Positions 18,502 through 26,636 are shown, counted from the stretch's first letter. The stretch: DNA of 37,472 bases from Flavobacterium sp. (GCA_017984035.1 JAGOAF010000007.1:1-37472), one strand, 5' to 3'. Numbers and translations are program-made. The notes: generated by a model from the sequence alone, not told the origin.

Positions 18502-19911
18502 ATGGAAGAAAATCAACCAGGAGATTTTAAGCGAGAATTAGGATTGCTAGACGGAACTATGTTGGTCGTTGGATCAATGATTGGATCCGGAATATTTATT
18601 GTAAGTGCTGATATCGCCAGACAAGTAGGTTCGGCAGGCTGGCTTACTTTAATTTGGTTAATTTCAGGAATTATTACGATGATTGCTGCCGTAAGTTATG
18701 GAGAGTTAAGCGCTATGTTTCCTAAAGCCGGTGGACAATATGTGTATTTAAAAGAAGCTTATTCTAAGTTAATTGCGTTTTTATATGGCTGGAGTTTCTT
18801 TGCGGTTATACAAACTGGAACTATTGCTGCGGTGGGTGTTGGTTTTTCGAAGTTCGCAGCCTATTTAATTCCTGCTTTGAGTGATGAAAATATTCTCTAT
18901 GACTTGGGTTCTTTTCAATTGAACGCTGCCCAAATTGTATCAATTATTACGATAGTACTTCTTACTTATGTAAACAGTCGAGGAGTTAAAAATAGTAAGA
19001 CTTTACAAACCGTATTAACGGTTATTAAAATTTTGTCTTTATTTGGTTTGATAATTTTCGGATTTTTATTGGCTGCAAAAGCAGAAGTTTGGAATGCCAA
19101 CTGGTCCGATGCTTGGAATACACGTTCATTTAATTCTGAAACTGGCTCGTGGCTCCCAATTGGTGGTACAGCTTTGTTAACTGGTATTTCAGCAGCTATG
19201 GTCGGCTCTTTGTTTTCTAGCGATGCGTGGAACGGAGTAACATTTATTGCAGGAGAAATTAAGAATCCAAAACGAAATGTAGGTTTGAGTTTGTTTCTAG
19301 GAACGTTTATAGTTACAATCATTTATGTATTAACTAATTTGATGTACTTGGCAGTAATTCCGCTTGACGAAATTGCAACAGCCAAATCGGATAGAGTTGC
19401 AGTAGTGGCCTCCCAGTATACCTTTGGCGACATGGGAACTATTATTATTGCGGTAATGATTATGATTTCAACCTTTGCTTGTAATAACGGATTAATTATG
19501 GCAGGAGCTAGAGTATATTACACCATGGCTAAAGATGGTTTGTTTATTAAAAAAGCGGCAGATTTGAATTCTGCAAGTGTGCCTGAATGGGCGCTTTGGG
19601 TGCAATGTGTATGGGCATCACTTTTATGCTTGACAGGAAAGTATGGTGATTTATTGGATTTTGTGATTATAATTGTTCTCATTTTTTACATATTGACTAT
19701 TTATGGAATATTTATTCTGCGTAAGAAAATGCCAGACGCTGAAAGACCTTACAAAGCTTTTGGTTATCCATTATTACCAATGCTATATATTGTGATTGCT
19801 TCGGCAGTTTGTATTTCATTATTGCTTACTAAATTCTCCACTTGTGGTTGGGGAGTAGTAATTATGTTAACTGGAATACCAATTTATTATTTGACAAAAC
19901 CTAAAGAATAA
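18502..19911 (+). CDS. APC family amino-acid permease
   Basis: A 469-residue integral membrane transporter with about twelve hydrophobic segments. The N terminus KRELGLLDGTMLVVGSMIGSGIF carries the helix-break GSMIGSGIF typical of APC transporters in TM1. Later family-like stretches are SYGELSAMFPKAGGQYVYLKEAY, the SAAMVGSLFSSDAWNGVTFIAGEIKNPKRN region around TM6 (residues near 230-260), and a C-terminal RPYKAFGYPLLPMLYI. The sequence resembles the LAT-like/serine-threonine exchanger branch, but the substrate cannot be read off. It converges on alanine dehydrogenase across a bidirectional terminator, which makes alanine or another small neutral amino acid an attractive but unproven substrate. 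Confidence 0.92.
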   Translation: MEENQPGDFKRELGLLDGTMLVVGSMIGSGIFIVSADIARQVGSAGWLTLIWLISGIITMIAAVSYGELSAMFPKAGGQYVYLKEAYSKLIAFLYGWSFFAVIQTGTIAAVGVGFSKFAAYLIPALSDENILYDLGSFQLNAAQIVSIITIVLLTYVNSRGVKNSKTLQTVLTVIKILSLFGLIIFGFLLAAKAEVWNANWSDAWNTRSFNSETGSWLPIGGTALLTGISAAMVGSLFSSDAWNGVTFIAGEIKNPKRNVGLSLFLGTFIVTIIYVLTNLMYLAVIPLDEIATAKSDRVAVVASQYTFGDMGTIIIAVMIMISTFACNNGLIMAGARVYYTMAKDGLFIKKAADLNSASVPEWALWVQCVWASLLCLTGKYGDLLDFVIIIVLIFYILTIYGIFILRKKMPDAERPYKAFGYPLLPMLYIVIASAVCISLLLTKFSTCGWGVVIMLTGIPIYYLTKPKE

Positions 19912-19929
19912 AAAGAAATAAAATAAATA

Positions 19930-19967
19930 AAAAAGCCGTCTTGAATCTTCAAGACGGCTTTTTTTAT
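19930..19967. terminator. Bidirectional terminator between the permease and ald
   Basis: AAAAAGCCGTCTTGAA (19930-19945) pairs perfectly with TTCAAGACGGCTTTTT (19948-19963), with T-rich DNA beyond both arms. It serves the convergent permease and alanine dehydrogenase. It is nearly identical to the terminator at 21762-21793. Confidence 0.93.
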
Positions 19968-19981
19968 GTTGTGTATTTAGA

Positions 19982-21094
19982 TTATAAAATACGGTTTACC
20001 TCTTCAAAAGGCAATCCCCATGCTTCAGCTACTCCCTTGTATACAATTTTACCATTGGCAATATTCAATCCTTTTTTCAATTCTTCATTTTCAGTACAAG
20101 CTTTTTTCCAGCCCTTATTAGCTAACTGAATTGCATAAGGTAAAGTTGCATTAGTTAAAGCTAATGTGGATGTGTAAGGCACCGCTCCAGGCATATTAGC
20201 GACACAGTAATGTACAATTCCATCAATGATAAATGTTGGGTTTTCATGAGTAGTTGGTGTACAAGTTTCAATACATCCCCCTTGATCTACAGCTACATCA
20301 ACTACAACGGTCCCTGGACTCATTAATTGTAGCATGTCTTTTGTGATTAAATGAGGTGCTTTCGCACCAGGAATTAAAACCGCTCCGATAACTAAATCAG
20401 CATCAGCAATGGCATCACAGATGTTATAATGATTAGATATTAAAGTAGTTACATTTGCAGGCATAATATCAGACAAATAGCGCAAACGGGCTAAGCTGAC
20501 ATCCATAATGGTAACTTTAGCCCCAAAACCTGCCGCCATTTTAGCTGCTTGTGTTCCTACAATCCCCCCACCTAAAACGACTACTTTTGCTGGGTTTACC
20601 CCAGGAACTCCACCTAATAGAATTCCTTTTCCTTGCATAGGTTTTTCTAAATATTTAGCACCTTCCTGAATAGACATTCTACCTGCAACTTCTGACATTG
20701 GAACCAATAATGGTAAACTACGATCCGTTTTTTCTACCGTTTCATAAGCCAAACAAATAGCGTCACGTTCTATCATTGCTTTTGTTAAAGCTTCTGATGA
20801 TGCAAAATGGAAATAAGTGAAAACTAATTGATTTTTTTTAATCAAAGGATATTCTGATGCAATTGGTTCTTTTACTTTGATAATCATTTCAGCGATTTCG
20901 TATACTGCTTCAATTGAAGGTAAAATAACTGCACCTGCATTTACGTAGGCGTTATCGCTAAATCCGCTATTTTCACCTGCTGATGTTTGAATATAAACTG
21001 TGTGACCATGTTGCTTAAATTCAGCTACACCTGCAGGAGTTAAGGCAACGCGATTTTCATTGTTTTTTATTTCTTTTGGAACACCTATTATCAT
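19982..21094 (-). CDS. ald: Alanine dehydrogenase
   Basis: A 370-residue NAD-dependent enzyme that interconverts L-alanine and pyruvate plus ammonium; length is normal for the family (about 370). The N-terminal MIIGVPKEIKNNENRVALTP with the substrate-binding RVALTP, Lys in IKVKEP, the catalytic-region TYFHFASSEAL, the NAD fold VVVLGGGIVGTQAAKMAAG (about residues 168-186), and DVAVDQGGCIETCTPTTHENP near 263-283 are all present. It is divergent from an Lrp/AsnC gene with a 200-bp spacer that has an Lrp-like box. Members of that regulator family (for example AldR of mycobacteria) control ald elsewhere, so alanine-responsive control is likely. Confidence 0.96.
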   Translation of the reverse strand: MIIGVPKEIKNNENRVALTPAGVAEFKQHGHTVYIQTSAGENSGFSDNAYVNAGAVILPSIEAVYEIAEMIIKVKEPIASEYPLIKKNQLVFTYFHFASSEALTKAMIERDAICLAYETVEKTDRSLPLLVPMSEVAGRMSIQEGAKYLEKPMQGKGILLGGVPGVNPAKVVVLGGGIVGTQAAKMAAGFGAKVTIMDVSLARLRYLSDIMPANVTTLISNHYNICDAIADADLVIGAVLIPGAKAPHLITKDMLQLMSPGTVVVDVAVDQGGCIETCTPTTHENPTFIIDGIVHYCVANMPGAVPYTSTLALTNATLPYAIQLANKGWKKACTENEELKKGLNIANGKIVYKGVAEAWGLPFEEVNRIL

Positions 21095-21177
21095 AATATG
21101 TAGTTTTAAAGTTAATTCTAAAGTCCAATAACAAATGTATGGAGAAAGAAAAAAAATATGTAATATTGCTAAAAATT

Positions 21178-21192
21178 TAGAAATAATTTCTA
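21178..21192. promoter_or_regulatory. Lrp-like operator between ald and the Lrp gene
   Basis: The 15-bp palindrome TAGAAATAATTTCTA fits 12 of 15 positions of the E. coli Lrp consensus YAGHAWATTWTDCTR, including both outer triplets. It lies about 84 bp upstream of ald and 102 bp upstream of the regulator gene. Confidence 0.55.
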
Positions 21193-21194
21193 TT

Positions 21195-21214
21195 AATTTA
21201 TATAATTATAAATT
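21195..21214. repeat. AT palindrome beside the Lrp-like box
   Basis: AATTTATA (21195-21202) and TATAAATT (21207-21214) flank TAAT, starting two bases after the 15-bp Lrp-like box. It may be a second, degenerate Lrp site or an intrinsically bent tract. In DNA this AT-rich the weight is limited. Confidence 0.35.
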
Positions 21215-21294
21215 TTTTTCCTTTTTGGTTGATCTGAAATTAACTTAAAAAGAAAAAATAGCTACCTAATGGCAACCTTTATAAATCAATTACT

Positions 21295-21756
21295 ATGATA
21301 ACTATTGATGCAACCGATAAAAAAATTCTTCGCTTATTACAAGAAGATGCGCATTTGACACTGAAAGATATTTCGAATAAAATCAATCTATCCTTGACTC
21401 CAGTTCATGATCGTGTAAAGCGTCTTGAAAAAGAGGGTTTTATTGAAAAGTATGTTTCGATAGTGAATAAAAAAAAACTAGGAATTCATTTAACGGTATA
21501 TTGTCAAGTTACTTTAGTAAAGCAAACTCACGATGTTTCAGAAGAATTCAACAAGTCAATCCTCAATATGCCTGAAGTAGTAGAATGTAATTTTGTTTCT
21601 GGAAATTTTGATTATTTGCTTAAAGTGGTTTTGTCAGATATGGAAAGTTACCACCATTTTCATCAACAAAAATTATCAGTTTTGCCTGAAGTTTCGTTGA
21701 TAAATAGTTTTTTTATCATTTCTGAAGTTAAGTCGACTACGGTTATACCTATATAA
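21295..21756 (+). CDS. Lrp/AsnC family transcriptional regulator, divergent from ald
   Basis: A 153-residue Lrp-type regulator. The helix-turn-helix domain runs from MITIDATDKKILRLLQEDAH to SLTPVHDRVKRLEKEGFIEKY; the ligand-binding RAM domain carries VVECNFVSGNFDYLLKV. It is similar in length and pattern to the Lrp gene at 8315, and both carry the ...GFIEKYV/GYIKKYV...CQVTL core, so the two look like paralogues. It is divergent from alanine dehydrogenase, its probable target, and bounded downstream by a terminator nearly identical to the one beyond ald. Confidence 0.94.
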   Translation: MITIDATDKKILRLLQEDAHLTLKDISNKINLSLTPVHDRVKRLEKEGFIEKYVSIVNKKKLGIHLTVYCQVTLVKQTHDVSEEFNKSILNMPEVVECNFVSGNFDYLLKVVLSDMESYHHFHQQKLSVLPEVSLINSFFIISEVKSTTVIPI

Positions 21757-21761
21757 AACAC

Positions 21762-21793
21762 AAAAGCCATCTTGAATTTTCAAGATGGCTTTT
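21762..21793. terminator. Bidirectional terminator between the Lrp gene and htrA
   Basis: AAAAGCCATCTTGAA (21762-21776) pairs with TTCAAGATGGCTTTT (21779-21793). Compared with 19930-19963 it has a compensated G-C to A-T change in the stem and a TC to TT change in the loop. Confidence 0.9.
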
Positions 21794-21812
21794 ACAATTA
21801 CAATAAAACCAA

Positions 21813-23225
21813 TTAAATTATTATTCTAAAAATCTCTCCATTTGAGTTGATCATTTCAATTCGGATACTTTGACTTTCTTCTTTATTATTTAATAATTTT
21901 GAAACTGTTTCGATATCTACTGCCTTACTATTATCGATGCTCAGAATGATGTTGCCTAAAAGTTCTCTTTCGTATGCTTTTAAATTTTCATTTGTTATCG
22001 ATTTGATTTTTACACCATAATTCAAACGGAATCTTTTTTTGTCTGTCGCATCAATATTTTCTAATTCCAATCCTTTGAATTCAGTTATGAAATTCTCGTT
22101 CTTACTCAAAATTACGGGAATAGTTTTGGTTTTGCCTTCTCTAATAATAGTAACGGCCACTTTGTCATTGGGTCTCTTCGTATTGATATAACCGGATAAA
22201 TCTGCAAATGTAGCTACCGATTGGTTGTCCAACTTGATGATGACATCTCCCTTTTGAAGTCCGGCTTTTTCAGCCCCAGACCGTTTAGTTACTTTATTAA
22301 CATAGAAACCTTCGGTTTGAGTAATGCCCAAATCTTTGGATGATTTCGAATTCAATTCGCCACCTTCAACTCCAAGGATTCCTCGTTGTACATTCCCATA
22401 TTCCATAATATCCTCGATTATTTTTCTAGCTATATTTGATGGAACTGCAAACGAATACCCTGTATAGCTTCCTGTTGGTGAACTAATCATGGTATTTATA
22501 CCAATCAATTCTCCTCTTGTATTAACTAAGGCACCACCGCTATTCCCAGGATTGACTGCTGCGTCTGTTTGGATAAATGACTGAATACCACTAGTGTCTA
22601 AGTTTCGTGCTTTGGCAGAAACAATTCCTGCCGTTACTGTGGAAGTTAGGTTGTATGGGTTTCCAACTGCCAAAACCCATTCGCCTATTTTTACCGAATC
22701 AGAATTTGCGAATGCGGTGTAGGGTAATTTTTCATCGGCATTGATTTTAAGTAAAGCAATGTCCATTTTAGAATCGGTACCAATGAGTTTGGCTTTGTAC
22801 GATTTTTTATTATTTAAGGTAATTTCAATTTCGTTTGCATCCTTAATAACGTGGTTATTAGTAACTATATAACCATCTTCAGAGATGATTACTCCTGATC
22901 CAGTACCAATTTGTTCTTGTTGTTGGCTTCCTCCGTATCCATAAAAAAATTCCATTATTGGGTTACTTATTGTTCTTCTGGATACATTTTTAACGTGAAC
23001 TACAGTATGAATGGTTTTTTCAGCAGATTCTGTGAAATCGATATTTTCTGGAGAAAACCCAACTCTTTTACCATAAAAATCGGAGGCCTCAGTCACTAGT
23101 CCATTGGTGTTTTTAGAAAAGTAACCATTTGGTTCAAATATTAATTTGTAAGCACTTAGCGTTACAGCTCCACTCAAAAGGGAAACTAAAAATAGATTTG
23201 AAAAGCGATTCATATTGATTTTCAT
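21813..23225 (-). CDS. HtrA/DegQ family periplasmic serine protease
   Basis: A 470-residue exported quality-control protease and chaperone. An N-terminal signal or anchor segment (NLFLVSLLSGAVTLSAYKLIF, about residues 10-30) has no obvious cleavage site, so it may be membrane-tethered. The trypsin-like domain holds the triad His125 (VTNNHV), Asp155 (KMDIALLK) and Ser229 (NPGNSGGALV). A first PDZ domain (about 280-370, KAGLQKGDVIIKLDNQ) follows. The last 100 residues (LLGNIILSIDNSKAVDIETV) look like a diverged second PDZ. Met1 or Met5 could start it; I use Met1. The gene is divergent from dapF. A near-match to the -7 box, TACATTTA on the minus strand (23243-23250), lies 18 bp upstream. Confidence 0.94.
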   Translation of the reverse strand: MKINMNRFSNLFLVSLLSGAVTLSAYKLIFEPNGYFSKNTNGLVTEASDFYGKRVGFSPENIDFTESAEKTIHTVVHVKNVSRRTISNPIMEFFYGYGGSQQQEQIGTGSGVIISEDGYIVTNNHVIKDANEIEITLNNKKSYKAKLIGTDSKMDIALLKINADEKLPYTAFANSDSVKIGEWVLAVGNPYNLTSTVTAGIVSAKARNLDTSGIQSFIQTDAAVNPGNSGGALVNTRGELIGINTMISSPTGSYTGYSFAVPSNIARKIIEDIMEYGNVQRGILGVEGGELNSKSSKDLGITQTEGFYVNKVTKRSGAEKAGLQKGDVIIKLDNQSVATFADLSGYINTKRPNDKVAVTIIREGKTKTIPVILSKNENFITEFKGLELENIDATDKKRFRLNYGVKIKSITNENLKAYERELLGNIILSIDNSKAVDIETVSKLLNNKEESQSIRIEMINSNGEIFRIII

Positions 23226-23320
23226 TTTTAAATTATTGAAGGTAAATGTAAAGTAGAAATTGTTTTGTAAAAAACAGTTTAACGCACTTTAACAATGATT
23301 AACATTTCATTAATAGTTCG

Positions 23321-23328
23321 TACTTTTG
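23321..23328 (+). promoter_or_regulatory. Bacteroidota -7 promoter box for the dapF operon
   Basis: TACTTTTG matches TAnnTTTG and lies 19 bp before the dapF ATG, so the leader would be very short (about 12 bases). The -33 region shows only a partial TT match. Confidence 0.5.
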
Positions 23329-23347
23329 TACTTTATAATTCAAGAAA

Positions 23348-24130
23348 ATGCAATTAGAATTTTATAAATACCAAGGAACAGGAAACGATTTTGTAATGAT
23401 TGATAATCGTTCTAATTTTTTTCCTAAAGAAAACACCCAATTAGTAGCGCATATATGTGACCGTCGTTTTGGTATTGGTGCTGATGGATTGATTTTACTC
23501 GATAATGATACCGATACCGATTTCAGAATGGTGTATTACAATTCGGATGGTAATTTGAGTTCAATGTGTGGAAATGGTGGTCGTTGTTTGGTGGCTTTTG
23601 CCAAAAAACTAAATATAATACAAAATGAAACTACCTTTATTGCAACTGATGGCTTACATTATGCAACGGTAGCTGATGATGGTGTTGTTTCTTTACAAAT
23701 GATTGATGTTGAAGAAATTAAGAGCACATCGGAATATTCTTTTTTAAATACGGGTTCTCCACATCATGTGCAATTAGTCGCTGATCTAGAGCATTATAAT
23801 GTTAAAGAAAATGGAGCTGCTATTCGTTATGGTGCCTTGTATGGAAAGCCGGGGAGTAATGTTAATTTTGTAAAGAAAATAGATGCTACTACTTTTGCCT
23901 TGCGAACCTATGAAAGGGGAGTGGAAGATGAAACTTTAGCATGTGGTACAGGTGCAACCGCGGTGGCAATTGCTATGAATGCAATTGGTCAAACGGATCT
24001 GAATACCATCAATATAAATGTAGAAGGTGGAAAATTAGCGGTTTCTTTTGATAAAAATAATGGAAAATACAGCAATGTGTTTTTGAAAGGACCTGCCGAA
24101 TTTGTTTTTAAAGGAACAATTGAACTTTAA
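23348..24130 (+). CDS. dapF: Diaminopimelate epimerase
   Basis: A 260-residue cytosolic, cofactor-free racemase that converts LL- to meso-diaminopimelate for lysine and peptidoglycan synthesis. The two catalytic cysteines are in place: Cys74 in SSMCGNGGRC and Cys199 in ETLACGTGATA. The N-terminal FYKYQGTGNDFVMID and FGIGADGLILL are family signatures. The length is slightly under the E. coli enzyme (274). It is the first gene of a tight run: the acetyltransferase starts 9 bp after its stop and mltG 11 bp after that one. This ties precursor synthesis to glycan-chain termination in one transcript. Confidence 0.97.
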   Translation: MQLEFYKYQGTGNDFVMIDNRSNFFPKENTQLVAHICDRRFGIGADGLILLDNDTDTDFRMVYYNSDGNLSSMCGNGGRCLVAFAKKLNIIQNETTFIATDGLHYATVADDGVVSLQMIDVEEIKSTSEYSFLNTGSPHHVQLVADLEHYNVKENGAAIRYGALYGKPGSNVNFVKKIDATTFALRTYERGVEDETLACGTGATAVAIAMNAIGQTDLNTININVEGGKLAVSFDKNNGKYSNVFLKGPAEFVFKGTIEL

Positions 24131-24139
24131 ATCAAGCTA

Positions 24140-24673
24140 ATGATAACCCTTACAGGAGAAACGATTTATCTACGAGCACTGGAGCCCAACGATTTGGAGT
24201 TTGTTTATGCCATGGAAAACGACCAAAGTATTTGGGAAGTCAGCAATACGCATACACCCTACAGTCGGTTTTTAGTGAAACAATATTTAGAAAATGCGCA
24301 TCAAGATATTTACGAGGCCAAGCAACTGCGATTAGCCATTTGTCAAGACGAAGATTTTCCTGCATTGGGTTTAATTGATTTGTTTGACTTTGATCCTCAA
24401 AATAGGAGAGCCGGAATAGGAATTGTAATTCAAGCTTTAGATAACAGGAAACAAAATATTGGTTCCGAAGCTATAGAGTTATTAATCAAATATGCTTTTT
24501 ATAATTTGAATCTCCATCAATTGTATGCAAATATCGCGACTGAAAACAAGGCAAGTATTGCACTTTTTACTAAATTTGGATTCGAAAAAATAGGAGTAAA
24601 GAAAGATTGGACATTAGTCAACGGCAGCTTTAAAGATGAAGCGCTATATCAATTAATAAATAAATCCATTTAA
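24140..24673 (+). CDS. GNAT family N-acetyltransferase
   Basis: A 177-residue single-domain GNAT protein. It opens with the RimJ/RimL-like pattern ETIYLRALEPNDLEFVYAMEND. The acetyl-CoA loop is RKQNIGSEAIELLIKYAF (about residues 109-126), followed by NLHQLYANIATENKASIALFTKFGFEKIG, as in RimJ/SpeG-type members. The substrate (protein N-terminus, polyamine or other small amine) cannot be told from sequence. It is the middle gene between dapF and mltG with about 10-bp gaps, so it is co-transcribed with cell-wall genes; a cell-wall link is only inference. Confidence 0.88.
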   Translation: MITLTGETIYLRALEPNDLEFVYAMENDQSIWEVSNTHTPYSRFLVKQYLENAHQDIYEAKQLRLAICQDEDFPALGLIDLFDFDPQNRRAGIGIVIQALDNRKQNIGSEAIELLIKYAFYNLNLHQLYANIATENKASIALFTKFGFEKIGVKKDWTLVNGSFKDEALYQLINKSI

Positions 24674-24684
24674 AAAATATAATT

Positions 24685-25725
24685 TTGAATATCAAAAAAA
24701 CCATTACAACGGTTACTATTGTTCTTATTTCAGTTCTAATGATTTATGGACTTACATTAGTAAACCAAATTTTTTCTTCAAATACTAAGTTCGAAGAAAA
24801 TGAGACCTATGTATACATTCCTACCGATTCAGATTACGAAGCAGTAAAAAAAATTGTAGCTCCTTATGTAGAGGATATGGAGCGATTTGACGCTGTTGCC
24901 AATAAAAAGAAATACCCTAGTAATGTAAAACCAGGAAAATTTCTATTTAAAAAGGGGATGAATAGTAATGAATTAATTAACGCTTTGCGCATCAATAACG
25001 AAGTAAAGTTGTCTTTCAATAATCAAGAGCGATTAGAGGATTTTGCAGGTAAAATTAGTTCTGAAATAGAGGCAGATAGTGTTTCGTTATTAAAAGCAAT
25101 TAAGGATTCCACCTTTTTGAAAGAAAATGGTTTTAGTGAAGAAAATGTTTTGACAATGTTTATTCCTAATACGTATGAATTGTATTGGAATACTACTGCT
25201 ACTAAGTTTCGCGACAAAATGATTAAGGAATATAGAAATTATTGGAATGAAGAACGTATTGCAAAAGCAAAAGCACAAGGTTTAACCCCAATTGAGGCAA
25301 CCATTTTAGCTTCTATTGTGCATAAAGAATCAGTAAAAAAAGACGAAAGACCGAGGATTGCTGGAGTTTACTTGAATCGTTTGCACAAGGGTATTTTATT
25401 GCAAGCAGATCCAACGGTAATTTATGCTGTTAAAAAGCAATCAAATGACTTTAAGCAAGTGATTAAAAGAGTTTTGAATAAGGATTTACAAGTGGCCTCT
25501 CCGTACAATACATATTATAGTGCTGGATTACCACCGGGGCCAATCGCCATGCCGGACATTACAGCAATCGAAGCGGTTTTGAATCCCGAAAAACACAACT
25601 ATATTTATTTTTGTGCAAGTGTAGAACGTTTTGGTTATCATGATTTTGCAGTGACACAAGCGGACCATGAACAGAATGCAAAAAAATATTACAATTGGAT
25701 AAATAGTCAAGGTGTAAAAAGATAA
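24685..25725 (+). CDS. mltG: Endolytic murein transglycosylase MltG
   Basis: A 346-residue inner-membrane enzyme that cleaves nascent glycan strands and so sets their length. One N-terminal transmembrane segment (TVTIVLISVLMIYGLTLVNQ, about residues 9-28) is followed by a LysM-like region and the YceG domain. The catalytic Glu is Glu215 in LASIVHKESVKKDERPRIA, followed by the family-typical GVYLNRL, LQADPTVIYA, SPYNTYYSAGLPPGPIAMP and HNYIYFCA. The start is TTG at 24685. The next Met (residue 20) would cut the membrane segment, so the TTG is preferred. It is last in the dapF operon and closed by the terminator at 25732. Confidence 0.95.
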   Translation: MNIKKTITTVTIVLISVLMIYGLTLVNQIFSSNTKFEENETYVYIPTDSDYEAVKKIVAPYVEDMERFDAVANKKKYPSNVKPGKFLFKKGMNSNELINALRINNEVKLSFNNQERLEDFAGKISSEIEADSVSLLKAIKDSTFLKENGFSEENVLTMFIPNTYELYWNTTATKFRDKMIKEYRNYWNEERIAKAKAQGLTPIEATILASIVHKESVKKDERPRIAGVYLNRLHKGILLQADPTVIYAVKKQSNDFKQVIKRVLNKDLQVASPYNTYYSAGLPPGPIAMPDITAIEAVLNPEKHNYIYFCASVERFGYHDFAVTQADHEQNAKKYYNWINSQGVKR

Positions 25726-25730
25726 ATAAA

Positions 25731-25757
25731 AGGCGAAAAGTAATTTTCGCTTTTTTT
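25731..25757 (+). terminator. Rho-independent terminator after mltG
   Basis: GCGAAAA (25733-25739) pairs with TTTTCGC (25744-25750) around a GTAA tetraloop, then a run of seven T. It lies directly after the mltG stop. Confidence 0.88.
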
Positions 25758-25890
25758 ATTGTGAAAACTATTTTTGATTCCTTCCACTACTTATTATCCG
25801 TAGTTGTTGTTATTTAACAGCAGCTAAATTGTTAATAAATTGTTTAACAAAACTTTAATAAGCTGATTTTAAGCATTGTATTTTTTGTCG

Positions 25891-25898
25891 TATATTTG
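25891..25898 (+). promoter_or_regulatory. Bacteroidota -7 promoter box for the lysozyme-like gene
   Basis: TATATTTG matches TAnnTTTG, 48 bp before the ATG at 25947. Transcription from here would put the hairpin at 25911-25934 in the 5' leader. Confidence 0.5.
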
Positions 25899-25910
25899 CC
25901 ATGTAGAAAT

Positions 25911-25934
25911 TTCTGAAGGTGACAGGGTTCAGAA
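25911..25934 (+). promoter_or_regulatory. Leader hairpin before the lysozyme-like gene
   Basis: TTCTGAA (25911-25917) pairs perfectly with TTCAGAA (25928-25934) around a G-rich ten-base loop GGTGACAGGG. It ends 12 bases before the ATG, where it could affect ribosome access. It matches no riboswitch class I recognise. Confidence 0.4.
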
Positions 25935-25946
25935 GAAAAACAATTT

Positions 25947-26579
25947 ATGATAAAGAAATGGCATTATTATTCCACTTTACTACTGATTATCGCTTTTTTA
26001 AGCTTAGGTTTTAAACCTTTCAATTTAGATTCCAATCCTTGGTTTCTTACAGACGGATTAAATCAATCCGATTATCTTTTTCCATCTCACAAACAGGAAG
26101 ACTACGCCAAACTGAATATTCCCTATACAGGAAATTTTTTCATTGGTTTCAAAGAGGCAATTGCTTTTAAAGAGTCTCAAGGTAAATACATAAAAATCAA
26201 TTCGTTAGGTTATTTAGGGAAGTACCAATTTGGACCCGAGACTTTGCGTACAATTGGCGTTCACAATACTTCTGCCTTTTTAAAAAATCCAGATTTACAA
26301 GAAAAAGCTTTTTTGGCACTATTAGCAAAGAACAAGTGGTTGCTTAGAAAAGAGATTGCAAAATATGAAGGTGCTGTGATTAATGGAATTTATATTACAG
26401 AATCAGGGATTTTGGCAGCGGCCCATTTAGGGGGTGTGCGAACTGTAAAGCGATTTTTCAGATCTAACGGTGAGCGTTATTTTAGAGATGCCTATGGAAC
26501 TTCAATTGTAAGTTATATGAAAGCATTTGGAGGTTATGACACAGCATTTATTGAAGCTGATAAACATGCTACAATCTAA
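25947..26579 (+). CDS. Secreted lysozyme-like (transglycosylase-fold) protein
   Basis: A 210-residue protein with an N-terminal signal peptide (KKWHYYSTLLLIIAFLSLGF). The central part has the hallmarks of a lysozyme-fold muramidase: a Glu in AIAFKESQGKY (Glu76, candidate catalytic residue), LGYLGKYQFGPETL about 12-24 residues on (residues 87-100), and GILAAAHLGG (about 155-164) followed by a helix with VKRFF. GKYQFG resembles the G(R/K)YQ(M/F)G of phage and goose-type lysozymes. I know no characterised close homologue, so the call is by motif. It follows mltG but has its own promoter box, leader hairpin and terminator. The expected place of action is the periplasm or outside the cell. Confidence 0.65.
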   Translation: MIKKWHYYSTLLLIIAFLSLGFKPFNLDSNPWFLTDGLNQSDYLFPSHKQEDYAKLNIPYTGNFFIGFKEAIAFKESQGKYIKINSLGYLGKYQFGPETLRTIGVHNTSAFLKNPDLQEKAFLALLAKNKWLLRKEIAKYEGAVINGIYITESGILAAAHLGGVRTVKRFFRSNGERYFRDAYGTSIVSYMKAFGGYDTAFIEADKHATI

Positions 26580-26594
26580 TTTTTCTCTAATATT

Positions 26595-26629
26595 AAAAAA
26601 GGCCGGTCAAAATTTGACCGGCCTTTTTT
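26595..26629. terminator. Bidirectional terminator between the lysozyme-like gene and mutB
   Basis: AAAAAAGGCCGGTCAAA and TTTGACCGGCCTTTTTT are perfect inverted arms around one A. The GC-rich stem is flanked by A and T runs on both sides, so it stops both convergent transcripts. Confidence 0.95.
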
Positions 26630-26636
26630 ATTTGAA

